Shown: in pieces, positions 1-12,232 of the stretch
How positions within the stretch are numbered: the first letter of the stretch is position 1
How the letters are laid out: every line of letters starts with the position of its first letter
From: Seriola aureovittata
Lineage: Eukaryota; Chordata; Actinopteri; Carangiformes; Carangidae
Assembly (NCBI RefSeq): GCF_021018895.1
Contig: NC_079369.1
Span: 8,253,694 to 8,317,693 of the forward strand
Direction of reading: 5' to 3'
DNA: 64,000 bases
Translations under genes and position numbers: made by a program
The notes under the pieces: generated by a model
Seen by the model: the letters and a program-made list of their open reading frames with translations, nothing else
Told to the model about the DNA's origin: nothing
The model's database searches: none

Positions 1-1194
1 ATAGCAAGGCTTAAAAACGTCTAAATACATCATAGTACAATATGGCATAAAAACATAAAAAAACGTAATGATATAGGTAGACATAATAATGTCATGGTAT
101 AGCAAGGCATAAAAACGTCAAAAAACGTCATAGAATAGCAAGGCATAAAAACATCAAAAAACATCATAGTATAGTATGGCATAAAATGGCATAAAATGGC
201 AAAAAATGTCGTATTAAAATGAGGTATAAAAGCATCAAAAAACGTCATAGTATAGTATGGCATAAAATGGAAAAAATGTCATATTACAATTAGGCATAAA
301 AACATCAATAAACGTCATAATATAGGTAGACATAAGAATGTCATGGTATAATGAGGCATAAAAGCATCAAAAAATGTCACAGTATAGTATGGCATAAAAT
401 GGCAAAAAATGTCATATTACAATGAGGCATAAAAGCATGAAAAAACTTCATAATATACGTAGACATAATAATGTCATGGTATGGCAAGGCATAAAAACGT
501 CAAAAAACGCAATAGTATGGCAAGGCATAAAAACACCAAAAAACGTCATAGTATAGTATGGCATAAAATGGCAAAAAATTTCATATTACAATGAGGCATA
601 AAAACATGAAAAAACTTCATAATATAGGTAGACATAATAATGTAATGGTATAACAAGGCATGAAAACGTCAAAAAACGTCATAGAATAGCAAGGCATAAA
701 AACACCAAAAAACGTCATAGTATAGTATGGCATAAAATGGCAAAAAATGTCGTATTACAATGAGGCATAAAAACATCAAAAAACGTCGTAATATAGGTAG
801 ACATAATAATGTCATGGTATAGTGAGGCATAAAAACATAAAAAAACGTCATAATATAGGTAGACATAATAATGTCATAGTATATTGAGGCATAAAAACAT
901 CAAAAAACGTAATAAAATAGCAAGGCATAAAAACACCAAAAAACGTAATAGTATAATATGGCATAAAATGGCAAAAAATGTCATATTACAATGAGGCATA
1001 AAAATATGAAAAAACTTCATAATATAGGTAGACATAATAATGTAATGGTATAGCAAGGCATAAAAGCATCAAAAAATTTCATAGTATAGTATGGCATAAA
1101 ATGGCAAAAAATGTCATATTACAATGAGGCATAAAAACATGAAAAAACTTCATAATATAGGTAGACATAATAAAGTCATGGTATAGCAAGGCAT

Positions 1195-1299
1195 AAAATT
1201 TTAGTGTACCCATGGAAGCACACACTCAAAGTATCCTTAAGTGGGATTTGAACCCATGACCTATTGATTGAGAAGCAGCTGTTCTATCCACTACCCCAC
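1195..1299 (-). repeat. SINE-derived tRNA-like segment, copy 1
   Basis: Read on the minus strand, 1299-1241 resembles the tRNA head of a teleost SINE. It has an A-box-like TAGTGGATAGA and, about 30 bases on, a B box GGTTCAAATCC that fits the GWTCRANNC consensus. A T4 run (the AAAA at 1195-1198) follows and could end a Pol III transcript of roughly 105 nt. The segment interrupts the satellite monomers. It is not a functional tRNA gene, because I see no proper acceptor stem pairing or intact cloverleaf. Confidence 0.75.
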
Positions 1300-2921
1300 G
1301 ACCCCATTCCTTAAAAAATCATGCAATCGTAGCACATAAAATCATCATGACATAGAAAGGAATAAAAGTTCCTAGTATATTGAAGCATAAAAACGTCTAA
1401 ATACATCATAGTACAATATGGCATAAAAACATCAAAAAACGTAATGATATAGGTAGACATAAGAATGCCATGGTATAATGAGGCATAAAAACAACAAAAA
1501 ACGTCATAGTATAGTATGGCATAAAATGGGAAAAAATGTCATGTTACAATGAGGCATAAAAACATTAATAAACGTCATAATATAGGTAGACATAATAATG
1601 TTATGGTATAATGAGGCATAAAAAAATCAATAAACGTCATAATATAGGTAGACATAAGAATATCATGGTATAATGAGGCATAAAAGCATCAAAAAATGTC
1701 ACAGTATAGTATGGCATAAAATGGCAAAAAATGTCATATTACAATGAGGCATAAAAGCATGAAAAAACTTCATAATATACGTAGACATAATAATGTCTTG
1801 GTATAGCAAGGCATAAAAACGTCAAAAAACGCAATAGTATAGCAAGGCATAAAAACACCAAAAAACGTCATAGTATAGTATGGCATAAAATAGCAAAAAA
1901 TGTCATATTACAATTAGGCGTAAAAACATCAATAAACGTCATAATATAGGTAGACATAAGAATGTCATGGTATAATGAGGCATAGAAGCATCAAAAAATG
2001 TCACAGTATAGTATGGCATAAAATGGAAAAAATGTCATATTACAATGAGGCATAAAAACATCAAAAAACGTCATAATATACGTAGACATAATAATGTCAT
2101 GGTATAGCAAGGCTTAAAAACGTCTAAATACATCATAGTACAATATGGCATAAAAACATAAAAAAACGTAATGATATAGGTAGACATAATAATGTCATGG
2201 TATAGCAAGGCATAAAAACGTCAAAAAACGTCATAGAATAGCAAGGCATAAAAACATCAAAAAACATCATAGTATAGTATGGCATAAAATGGCATAAAAT
2301 GGCAAAAAATGTCGTATTAAAATGAGGTATAAAAGCATCAAAAAACGTCATAGTATAGTATGGCATAAAATGGAAAAAATGTCATATTACAATTAGGCAT
2401 AAAAACATCAATAAACGTCATAATATAGGTAGACATAAGAATGTCATGGTATAATGAGGCATAAAAGCATCAAAAAATGTCACAGTATAGTATGGCATAA
2501 AATGGCAAAAAATGTCATATTACAATGAGGCATAAAAGCATGAAAAAACTTCATAATATACGTAGACATAATAATGTCATGGTATGGCAAGGCATAAAAA
2601 CGTCAAAAAACGCAATAGTATAGCAAGGCATAAAAACACCAAAAAATGTCATAGTATAGTATGGCATAAAATGGCATAAAATGGCAAAAAATGTCGTATT
2701 AAAATGAGGCATAAAAACATAAAAAAAAACGTCATAGTATAGCAAGGCATAAAAACACCAAAAAACGTCATAGTATAGTATGGCATAAAATGGCAAAAAA
2801 CGTCATAGTATAGTATGGCATAAAATGGCAAAAAATGTCATATTACAATGATGCATAAAAACATGAAAAAACTTCATAATATAGGTAGACATAATAAAGT
2901 CAGGGTATAGCAAGGCATAAA

Positions 2922-3022
2922 ATTTTAGTGTACCCATGGAAGCACACACTCAAAGTATCCTTAAGTGGGATTTGAACCCATGACCTATTGATTGAGAAGC
3001 AGCTGTTCTATCCACTACCCCA
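2922..3022 (-). repeat. SINE-derived tRNA-like segment, copy 2
   Basis: Nearly identical to copy 1 over the tRNA-like core (2965-3022, minus strand) and over the flank reading TTTTAGTGTACCCATGG on the + strand. The sequence just beyond the tRNA head differs slightly, with CAGTACTCCATCCG replacing CACGACCCCATTCC. That variant is shared in part with copy 3. Confidence 0.75.
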
Positions 3023-4773
3023 GTACTCCATCCGTTAACATATCAAGCAATCGTAGCAGATAAAATCATCATGAAAAAGAAAGGAATAAAAGTTCATAGT
3101 ATATTGAAGCATAAAAACGTCTAAATACATCATAGTACAATATGGCATAAAAACATCAAAAAACGTAATGATATAGGTAGACATAATAATGTCATGGTAT
3201 AGCAAGGCATAAAAACGTCAAAAAACGTCATAGAATAGCAAGGCATAAAAACATCAAAAAACATCATAGTATAGTATGGCATAAAATGGCAAAAAATGTC
3301 GTATTAAAATGAGGTATAAAAGCATCAAAAAACGTCATAGTATAGTATGGTATAAAATGGAAAAAATGTCATATTACAATGAGGCATAAAACATCAAAAA
3401 ACGTCATAATATACGTAGACATAATAATGTCATGGTATAGCAAGGCTTAAAAACGTCTAAATACATCATAGTACAATATGGCATAAAAACATAAAAAAAC
3501 GTAATGATATAGGTAGACATAATAATGTCATGGTATAGCAAGGCATAAAAACGTCACAAAACGTCATAGAATAGCAAGGCATAAAAACGTCACAAAACGT
3601 CATAGAATAGCAAGGCATAAAAACATCAGAAAACATCATAGTATAGTATGGCATAAAATGGCATAAAATGGCAAAAAATGTCGTATTAAAATGAGGTATA
3701 AAAGCATCAAAAAACGTCATAGTATAGTATGGCATAAAATGGAAAAAATGTCATATTACAATTAGGCATAAAAACATCAATAAACGTCCTAATATAGGTA
3801 GACATAAGAATATCATGGTATAATGAGGCATAAAAGCATCAAAAAATGTCACAGTATAGTATGGCATAAAATGGCAAAAAATGTCATAGTATAGTATGGC
3901 ATAAAATGGCAAAAAATGTCATATTACAATGAGGCATAAAAGCATGAAAAAACTTCATAATATAGGTAGACATAAGAATGTCATGGTATAGCAAGGCATA
4001 AAAACATCAAAAAACGTAATAAAATTGCAAGGCATAAAAACACCAAAAAACGTAATAGTATAGTATGGCATAAAATGGAAAAAATGTCATATTACAATGA
4101 GGCATAAAAACATCAAAAAACGTCATAATATACGTAGAGATAATAATGTCATGTTATGGCAAGGCTTAAAAACGTCTAAATACATCATAGTACAATATGG
4201 CATAAAAACATAAAAAAACGTAATGATATAGGTAGACATAAGAATGTCATGGTATAATGAGGCATAAAAGCATCAAAAAATGTCACATTATAGTATGGCA
4301 TAAAATGGCAAAAAATGTCATATTACAATGAGGCATAAAAGCATGAAAAAACTTCATAATATACGTAGACATAATAATGTCATGGTATAGCAAGGCATAA
4401 AAACGTCAAAAAACGCAATAGTATAGCAAGGCATAAAAACACCAAAAAATGTCGTAGTATAGTATGGCATAAAATGGCAAAAAATGTCATATTACAATGA
4501 GGCATAAAAACATCAATAAACGTCATAATATAGGTAGACACAAGAATGTCATGGTATAATGAGGCATAAAAGCATCAAAAAATGTCACAGTATAGTATGG
4601 CATAAAATGGCAAAAAATGTCATAGTATAGTATGGCATAAAATGGCAAAAAATGTCATATTACAATGAGGCATAAAAGCATGAAAAAACTTCAGAATATA
4701 GGTAGACATAAGAATATCATGGTATAGCAAGGCATAAAAACATCAAAAAACGTAATAAAATAGCAAGGCATAA

Positions 4774-4875
4774 AATTTTAGTGTACCCATGGAAGCACAC
4801 ACTCAAAGTATCCTTAAGTGGGATTTGAACCCATGACCCATTGATTGAGAAGCAGCTGTTCTATCCACTACCCCA
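4774..4875 (-). repeat. SINE-derived tRNA-like segment, copy 3
   Basis: Same element as copies 1 and 2, with its core at 4818-4875. It has a single change in the loop region (CCCATTGATT instead of CCTATTGATT on the + strand). The B box and the downstream T-run are intact. Confidence 0.75.
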
Positions 4876-7329
4876 CTACTCCATCCGTTAACATATCAAG
4901 CAATCGTAGCACATAAAATCATCATGACATAGAAAGGAATAAAAGTTCATAGTATATTGAAGCATAAAAACGTCTAAATACATCATAGTACAATATGGCA
5001 TAAAAACATAAAAAAACGTAATGATATAGGTAGACATAATAATGTCATGGTATAGCAAGGCATAAAAACGTCAAAAAACGTCATAGAATAGCAAGGCATA
5101 AAAACATCAAAAAACATCATAGTATAGTATGGCATAAAATGGCAAAAAATGTCGTATTAAAATGAGGTATAAAAGCATCAAAAAACGTCATAGTATAGTA
5201 TGGCATAAAATGGAAAAAATGTCATATTACAATGAGGCATAAAAACATCAAAAAACGTCATAATATACGTAGACATAATAATGTCATGTTATAGCAAGGC
5301 TTAAAAACGTCTAAATACATCATAGTACAATATGGCATAAAAACATTAAAAAACGTAATGATATAGGTAGACATAAGAATGTCATGGTATAATGAGGCAT
5401 AAAAGCATCAAAAAATGTCACAGTATAGTATGGCATAAAATGGCAAAAAATGTCATATTACAATGAGGTATAAAAGCATGAAAAAACTTCATAATATACG
5501 TAGACATAATAATGTCATGGTATAGCAAGGCATAAAAACGTCAAAAAACGCAATAGTATAGCAAGGCATAAAAACACCAAAAAATGTCATAGTATAGTAT
5601 GGCATAAAATGGCAAAAAATGTCATATTACAATGAGGCATAAAAACATCAATAAACGTCATAATATAGGTAGACACAAGAATGTCATGGTATAATGAGGC
5701 ATAAAAGCATCAAAAAATGTCACAGTATAGTATGGCATAAAATGGCAAAAAATGTCATAGTATAGTATGGCATAAAATGGCAAAAAATGTCATATTACAA
5801 TGAGGCATAAAAGCATGAAAAAACTTCATAATATAGGTAGACATAAGAATATCATGGTATAGCAAGGCATAAAAACATCAAAAAACGTAATAAAATAGCA
5901 AGGCATAAAAACACCAAAAAACGTAATAGTATAGTATGGCATAAAATGGCAAAAAATGTCATATTACAATGAGGCATAAAAACATGAAAAAACTTCATAA
6001 TATAGGTAGACATAATAATGTAATGGTATAGCAAGGCATAAAAACGTCAAAAAACGTCATAGAATAGCAAGGCATAAAAACACCAAAAAACGTCATAGTA
6101 TAGTATGGCATAAAATGGCAAAAAATGTCATATTACAATGAGGCATAAAAACATCAAAAAACGTCATAATATAAGTAGACATAATAACGTCATGGTATAG
6201 CAAGGCATAAAAACGTCAAAAAACGTCATAAAATAGCAAGGCATAAAAACACCAAAAAACGTAATAGTATAGTATGGCATAAAATGGCAAAAAATGTCAT
6301 ATTACAATGAGGCATAAAAACATGAAAAAACTTCATAATATACATAGACATAATAATGTAATGGTATAGCAAGGCACCAAAAAACATCATAGTATACTAT
6401 GGCATAAAATAGAAAAAAATGTCATATTACAATGAGGCATAAAAACATCAATAAACGTCATAATATAGGTAGACATAAGAATGTCATGATATAATGAGGC
6501 ATAAAAGCATCAAAAAATGTCATAGTATAATATGGCATAAAATGGCAAAAAATGTCATAGTATAGTATGGCATAAAATGGCAAAAAATGTCATATTACAA
6601 TGAGGAATAAAAACATGAAAAAACTTCATAATATACGTAGACATAATAATGTAATGGTATAGCAAGGCACCAAAAAACATCATAGTATCCTATGGCATAA
6701 AATGGCAAAAAATTTTGTATTAAAATGAGTCATAAAGACATCAAAAAACGTCGTAATATAGGTAGACATAATAATGTCATGGTATAGTGACGCATAAAAA
6801 CATCAAAAAACGTCATAATATAGGTAGACATAAGAATGTCATGGTATAATGAGGCATAAAAGCATCAAAAAATGTCACAGTATAGTATGGCATAAAATGG
6901 CAAAAAATGTCATAGTATAGTATGGCATAAAATGGCAAAAAATGTCATATTACAATGAGGCATAAAAGCATGAAAAAACTTCATAATATAGGTAGACATA
7001 AGAATGTCATGGTATAATGAGGCATAAAAACATCAAAAAACATCATAGTATAGCAAGGCATAAAAACACCAAAAAACGTCATCGTATAGTATGGCATAAA
7101 ATGGCAAAAAATGTCATATTACAATGAGGCATAAAAACATCAATAAACGTCATAATATAGGTAGACATAATAATGTCATGGTATAATGAGGCATAAAAGC
7201 ATCAAAAAATTTCATAGTATAGTATGGCATAAAATGGCAAAAAATGTCATATTACAATGAGGCATAAAAACATGAAAAAACTTCATAATATAGGTAGACA
7301 TAATAAAGTCATGGTATAGCAAGGCATAA

Positions 7330-7432
7330 AATTTTAGTGTACCCATGGAAGCACACACTCAAAGTATCCTTAAGTGGGATTTGAACCCATGACCTATTGA
7401 TTGCGAAGCAGCTGTTCTATCCACTACCCCAC
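7330..7432 (-). repeat. SINE-derived tRNA-like segment, copy 4
   Basis: Core at 7374-7432. It shares the TTGCGAAGC variant with copy 5 only (the other array copies have TTGAGAAGC). This agrees with copies 4 and 5 belonging to the same recent ~1.8 kb duplication. Confidence 0.75.
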
Positions 7433-9137
7433 GACCCCATTCCTTAAAAGATCATGCAATCGTAGCACATAAAATCATCATGACATAGAAAGGAATAAAA
7501 GTTCATAGTATGAAGCATAAAAACGTCTAAATACATCATAGTACAATATGGCATAAAAACATCAAAAAACGTAATGATATAGGTAGACATAATAATGTCA
7601 TGGTATAGCAAGGCATAAAAATGTCAAAAAACGTCATAGAATAGCAAGGCATAAAAACATAAAAAATCATCATAGTATAGTATGGCATAAAATGGCAAAA
7701 AATGTCGTATTAAAATGAGGTATAAAAGCATCAAAAAACGTCATAGTATAGTATGGCATTAAATGGAAAAAATGTCATATTACAATGAGGCATAAAAACA
7801 TCAAAAAACGTCATAATATAAGTAGACATAATAATGTCATGGTATAGCAAGGCATAAAAATGTCAAAAAACGTCATAGAATAGCAAGGCATAAAAACATC
7901 AAAAATCATCATAGTATAGTATGGCATAAAATGGCATAAAATGGCAAAAAATGTCGTATTAAAATGAGGTATAAAAGCATCAAAAAATGTCATAGTATAG
8001 TATGGCATAAAATGGAAAAAATGTCATATTACAATGAGGCATAAAAACATCAAAAAACGCCCTTATATATGTAGACATAATAATTTCATGGTATAGCAAG
8101 GCATAAAAACACCAAAAAACGTCATAGTATAGTATGGCATAAAATGGCAAAAAATGTCATATTACAATGAGGCATAAAAACATCAAAAAACGTCATAATA
8201 TAAGTAGACATAATAATGTCATGGTATAGCAAGGCATAAAAACGTCAAAAAACGTCATAAAATAGCAAGGCATAAAAACACCAAAAAACATAATAGTATA
8301 GTATGGCATAAAAATGTCAAAAAATGTCATATTACAATGAGGCATAATACATCAAAAAACGTCATAATATAAGTAGACATAATAATGTCATGGTATAGCA
8401 AGGCATAAAAACGTCAAAAAACGTCATAGAATAGCAAGGCATAAAAACACCAAAAAACGTCATAGTATAGTATGGCATAAAATGGCAAAAAATGTCATAT
8501 TACAATGAGGCATAAAAACATCAAAAAACGTCATAATATAAGTAGACATAATAACGTCATGGTATAGCAAGGCATAAAAACGTCAAAAAACGTCATAAAA
8601 TAGCAAGGCATAAAAACACCAAAAAACGTAATAGTATAGTATGGCATAAAATGGCAAAAAATGTCATATTACAATGAGGCATAAAAACATGAAAAAACTT
8701 CATAATATACATAGACATAATAATGTAATGGTATAGCAAGGCACCAAAAAACATCATAGTATACTATGGCATAAAATAGAAAAAAATGTCATATTACAAT
8801 GAGGCATAAAAACATCAATAAACGTCATAATATAGGTAGACATAATAATGTCATGGTATAATGAGGCATAAAAGCATCAAAAAATTTCATCGTATAGTAT
8901 GGCATAAAATGGCAAAAAATGTCATATTACAATGAGGCATAAAAACATCAATAAACGTCATAATATAGGTAGACATAATAATGTCATGGTATAATGAGGC
9001 ATAAAAGCATCAAAAAATTTCATAGTATAGTATGGCATAAAATGGCAAAAAATGTCATATTACAATGAGGCATAAAAACATGAAAAAACTTCATAATATA
9101 GGTAGACATAATAAAGTCATGGTATAGCAAGGCATAA

Positions 9138-9240
9138 AATTTTAGTGTACCCATGGAAGCACACACTCAAAGTATCCTTAAGTGGGATTTGAACCCATGA
9201 CCTATTGATTGCGAAGCAGCTGTTCTATCCACTACCCCAC
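9138..9240 (-). repeat. SINE-derived tRNA-like segment, copy 5
   Basis: Core at 9182-9240. It is identical to copy 4 as far as I can read, and the flanking monomers match for more than 1 kb. B box and T-run are intact. Confidence 0.75.
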
Positions 9241-11059
9241 GACCCCATTCCTTAAAAGATCATGCAATCGTAGCACATAAAATCATCATGACATAGAAAG
9301 GAATAAAAGTTCATAGTATGAAGCATAAAAACGTCTAAATACATCATAGTACAATATGGCATAAAAACATCAAAAAACGTAATGATATAGGTAGACATAA
9401 TAATGTCATGGTATAGCAAGGCATAAAATGTCAAAAAACGTCATAGAATAGCAAGGCATAAAAACATAAAAAATCATCATAGTATAGTATGGCATAAAAT
9501 GGCAAAAAATGTCGTATTAAAATGAGGTATAAAAGCATCAAAAAACGTCATAGTATAGTATGGCATTAAATGGAAAAAATGTCATATTACAATGAGGCAT
9601 AAAAACATCAAAAAACGTCATAATATAAGTAGACATAATAATGTCATGGTATAGCAAGGCATAAAATGTCAAAAAACGTCATAGAATAGCAAGGCATAAA
9701 AACATCAAAAATCATCATAGTATAGTATGGCATAAAATGGCATAAAATGGCAAAAAATGTCGTATTAAAATGAGGTATAAAAGCATCAAAAAATGTCATA
9801 GTATAGTATGGCATAAAATGGAAAAAATGTCATATTACAATGAGGCATAAAAACATCAAAAAACGCCCTTATATATGTAGACATAATAATTTCATGGTAT
9901 AGCAAGGCATAAAAACACCAAAAAACGTCATAGTATAGTATGGCATAAAATGTCAAAAAATGTCATATTACAATGAGGCATAAAAACATCAAAAAACGTC
10001 ATAATATAAGTAGACATAATAATGTCATGGTATAGCAAGGCATAAAAACGTCAAAAAACGTCATAAAATAGCAAGGCATAAAAACACCAAAAAACATAAT
10101 AGTATAGTATGGCATAAAATGTCAAAAAATGTCATATTACAATGAGGCATAATACATCAAAAAACGTCATAATATAAGTAGACATAATAATGTCATGGTA
10201 TAGCAAGGCATAAAAACGTCAAAAAACGCAATAGAATAGCAAGGCATAAAAACACCAAAAAACGTAATAGTATAGTATGGCATAAAATGTCAAAAAATGT
10301 CATATTACAATGAGGCATAAAAACATCAAAAAATGTCATAACATAGGTAGACATAATAATGTCATGGTATAATGAGGCATAAAAACATCAAAAAATGTCA
10401 TGGTATAGTAAGGCATGAAAGCATCAAAAAACGTCATAGAATAGCAAGGCATAAAAACACCAAAAAACGTAATAGTATAGTATGGCATAAAATGGCAAAA
10501 AATGTCATAGTTTAGTATGGCATAAAATGTCAAAAACTTTCATATTACAATGACGCATAAAAACATCAAAAAACCTCACAATATAGGTAGACATAATAAA
10601 GTCATGGTATAGCAAGCATAAAAACATCACAGTATAGTATGGTATAAAATGGCAAAAAATGTCATATTACAATGAGGCATATAGACGTGAAAAAAAGTCA
10701 TAGTATAGGTAGACATAAGAATGTCATGGTATAGCAAGGCATAAAAACGTCAAAAAACGTCATAATATACTTAGACATAATAATGTCATGGTATAGCAAT
10801 GCATAAAAACACCAAAAAACGTAATAGTATAGTATGGCATGAAATGGCAAAAAATGTCATATTACAATGAGGCATAAAAACATCAAAGAACGTCATAATA
10901 CAGGTAGACATAATAATGTCATGGTATAGTTAGGCATAAAAACATCAAAATCGTCATAGTATAGTAAGGCATGAAAACATCAAAAAACGTAAGGCATAAA
11001 AACATCAAAAAATATAGTATACGAAGACATAAATTAAGGCCTACAGAAGTATATTCCAC

Positions 11060-11236
11060 TTGCCAATTAACCTAATGTGCATATCTTTGTACTGCGGGAG
11101 GAAGTTGAAAGTTTCCATGTACACTGGAGTGTACCTATGGAAGCACATGAGAAGTCCACATTCAAAGGATCCTTAAGTGGGATCTGAACACATGCCCTAT
11201 TGATTGGGAAGCAGCTTTTCTATCCATTACCCCACC
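11060..11236 (-). mobile_element. tRNA-derived SINE copy at the array edge, V-SINE/HE1-like layout
   Basis: On the + strand this begins with CCAATTAACCTAATGTGCAT followed by a GCGGGAGGAA-type core. That is the reverse-orientation body of a very common teleost tRNA-derived SINE family (recognised from memory). It ends with the tRNA-like head (11177-11235), which aligns with the five array copies but is more diverged (GATCTGAACACATG in place of GATTTGAACCCATG). Unlike the array copies it retains the SINE core region. It is therefore a candidate source, or relative of the source, of the segment amplified in the array. The family name is tentative. Confidence 0.6.
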
Positions 11237-12067
11237 ACTCTTGGAGATGTAGCCTCTTGGAGGGCACATTGGAATGATCTAATATAACTTCACTCCAAAC
11301 ATAGTGTGTTCACTCAAATATTAGCAGGGACAATTCTGTCTCCCCAAAATATTGGTAGGGACATGTCCCTACTGTCCATGTGAAAACCTACGCCCTTGGT
11401 TTTACTTTTAGGTTTGAGTATTTGCAATTTTACTGGAAGCCCTCTCTGCTGCCAGAGACACCACAGTCATGAACAGATTCCAGTGTAGTGCCCCAACCCA
11501 CGCTCTTAATGGAGTCTCCTCACATTTTGTTATCTTTCTCCCTCTCCCACAGAGTCAGAGGAGGTCAACCTTTCTGGTGGGGGGAAAGGAGGGCATATGG
11601 TTGTCAAGACAACAGTCAGCCCCAGCCCATAGAAGAAGAAAGCTAGGGAGAAGAAGATACTAGGGGAAGGGACAGAGAACAACTGAATGTAATGAAGCTT
11701 AGCTGCACATCTCCAAATATAGAGTGTGCTTCCTTCACATAGCTGTCAGTGCTGTGCCAGTGCTGGAGGAAATACTCATTGTTACTGTCAGTGGGTTATC
11801 CTGACTTACACATAGCAACTGGATGCATGAACCACTTTTGTTCTGATCACACATTTGCCCAAGGCCAAGAGTTTACAACCCAGACACATTTTTATTTTGT
11901 AACAGTGTTGTGACTGGGCACTGTTTCAGAGGGCTCAACAAATTATTCTTACTCATAGTAGCTCTGTTCTTTTCTGTGTCACTGTATGACATCCTGAAGT
12001 CTGTTGTTCCGGCGTGTTTTTGATCTGACTGTCCGTCTCTCGTCTGGGTTCTCTTTCCCTCCACCAG
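11237..12067. other. Remainder of hcn2 intron 6
   Basis: No exon is recognisable. The HCN exon that should precede exon 7, encoding the first half of the cAMP-binding domain up to a YFG motif, is not here. Bases 11,320-11,385 carry a GGGACATGTCCC-type repeat fragment. The stretch ends in a pyrimidine-rich tract and the CACCAG acceptor at 12,067. Confidence 0.6.
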
Positions 12068-12232
12068 AGATCTGTCTGCTGACCCGAGGCAGACGGACGG
12101 CCAGTGTGCGAGCGGACACCTACTGTCGCCTTTACTCTCTCTCTGTGGATAATTTCAACGAGGTGCTGGAGGAGTATCCCATGATGAGGAGGGCCTTCGA
12201 GACGGTTGCCATTGACAGGTTGGACAGGATAG
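12068..12232 (+). CDS. hcn2: hcn2 penultimate coding exon, end of the cAMP-binding domain
   Basis: Encodes [12 protein letters not shown] through to A-I-D-R-L-D-R-I, which is the phosphate-binding cassette and the C-helix of the cyclic-nucleotide-binding domain of HCN channels. Glu, Cys, Arg and Thr in the cassette, known to contact cAMP in HCN2, are all present, as is the arginine-rich C-helix. The exon is exactly 165 nt, bounded by CACCAG and GTAAGA, with split codons at both ends (E at the start, G at the end). This length and phase match the corresponding vertebrate HCN exon as I know it. The channel is a plasma-membrane tetramer carrying the hyperpolarisation-activated mixed cation current. 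The exons for the voltage sensor, pore and C-linker lie left of the window. Confidence 0.95.

Larger units (their letters stand above)
1..11030. repeat. A-rich tandem satellite array with higher-order repeat structure
   Basis: The stretch is made almost entirely of ~33-36 bp monomers, with shorter ~26 bp variants, all in one orientation. Each monomer begins near GGCATAAAA and ends near CATAGTATAG, CATATTACAATGA, CATAATATAGGTAGA or CATGGTATAGCAA. Several monomer types recur in set orders and build higher-order units marked by a SINE-derived segment at about 1.24, 2.97, 4.82, 7.37 and 9.18 kb, a spacing of ~1.7-2.6 kb. The + strand is strikingly A-rich and C-poor. The array starts before base 1. 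Monomers decay from about 10.55 kb and stop near 11.03 kb. Short minus-strand reading frames rich in MPYYTMTFF-like residues are by-products of the repeat and not genes. It appears to lie in an hcn2 intron. An assembly join between satellite and gene is a possible alternative. Confidence 0.95.

Noticed and set aside
1241..9240. tRNA genes at the five tRNA-like segments
   Set aside because: B box and partial A box are present, but the arms do not form a convincing cloverleaf and the acceptor ends do not pair. The flanks and the edge copy show a SINE origin.
30..10533. Many minus-strand frames of 60-89 codons encoding repetitive MPYYTMTFF / FMPCYTMT peptides
   Set aside because: They are translations of the ~35 bp satellite, whose minus strand happens to lack stops in one frame. 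Near-identical peptides recur wherever the monomers recur, with no start context, splice sites or domain.
1..11030. CRISPR-like array
   Set aside because: The units are contiguous tandem monomers without unique spacers, in a vertebrate genome.
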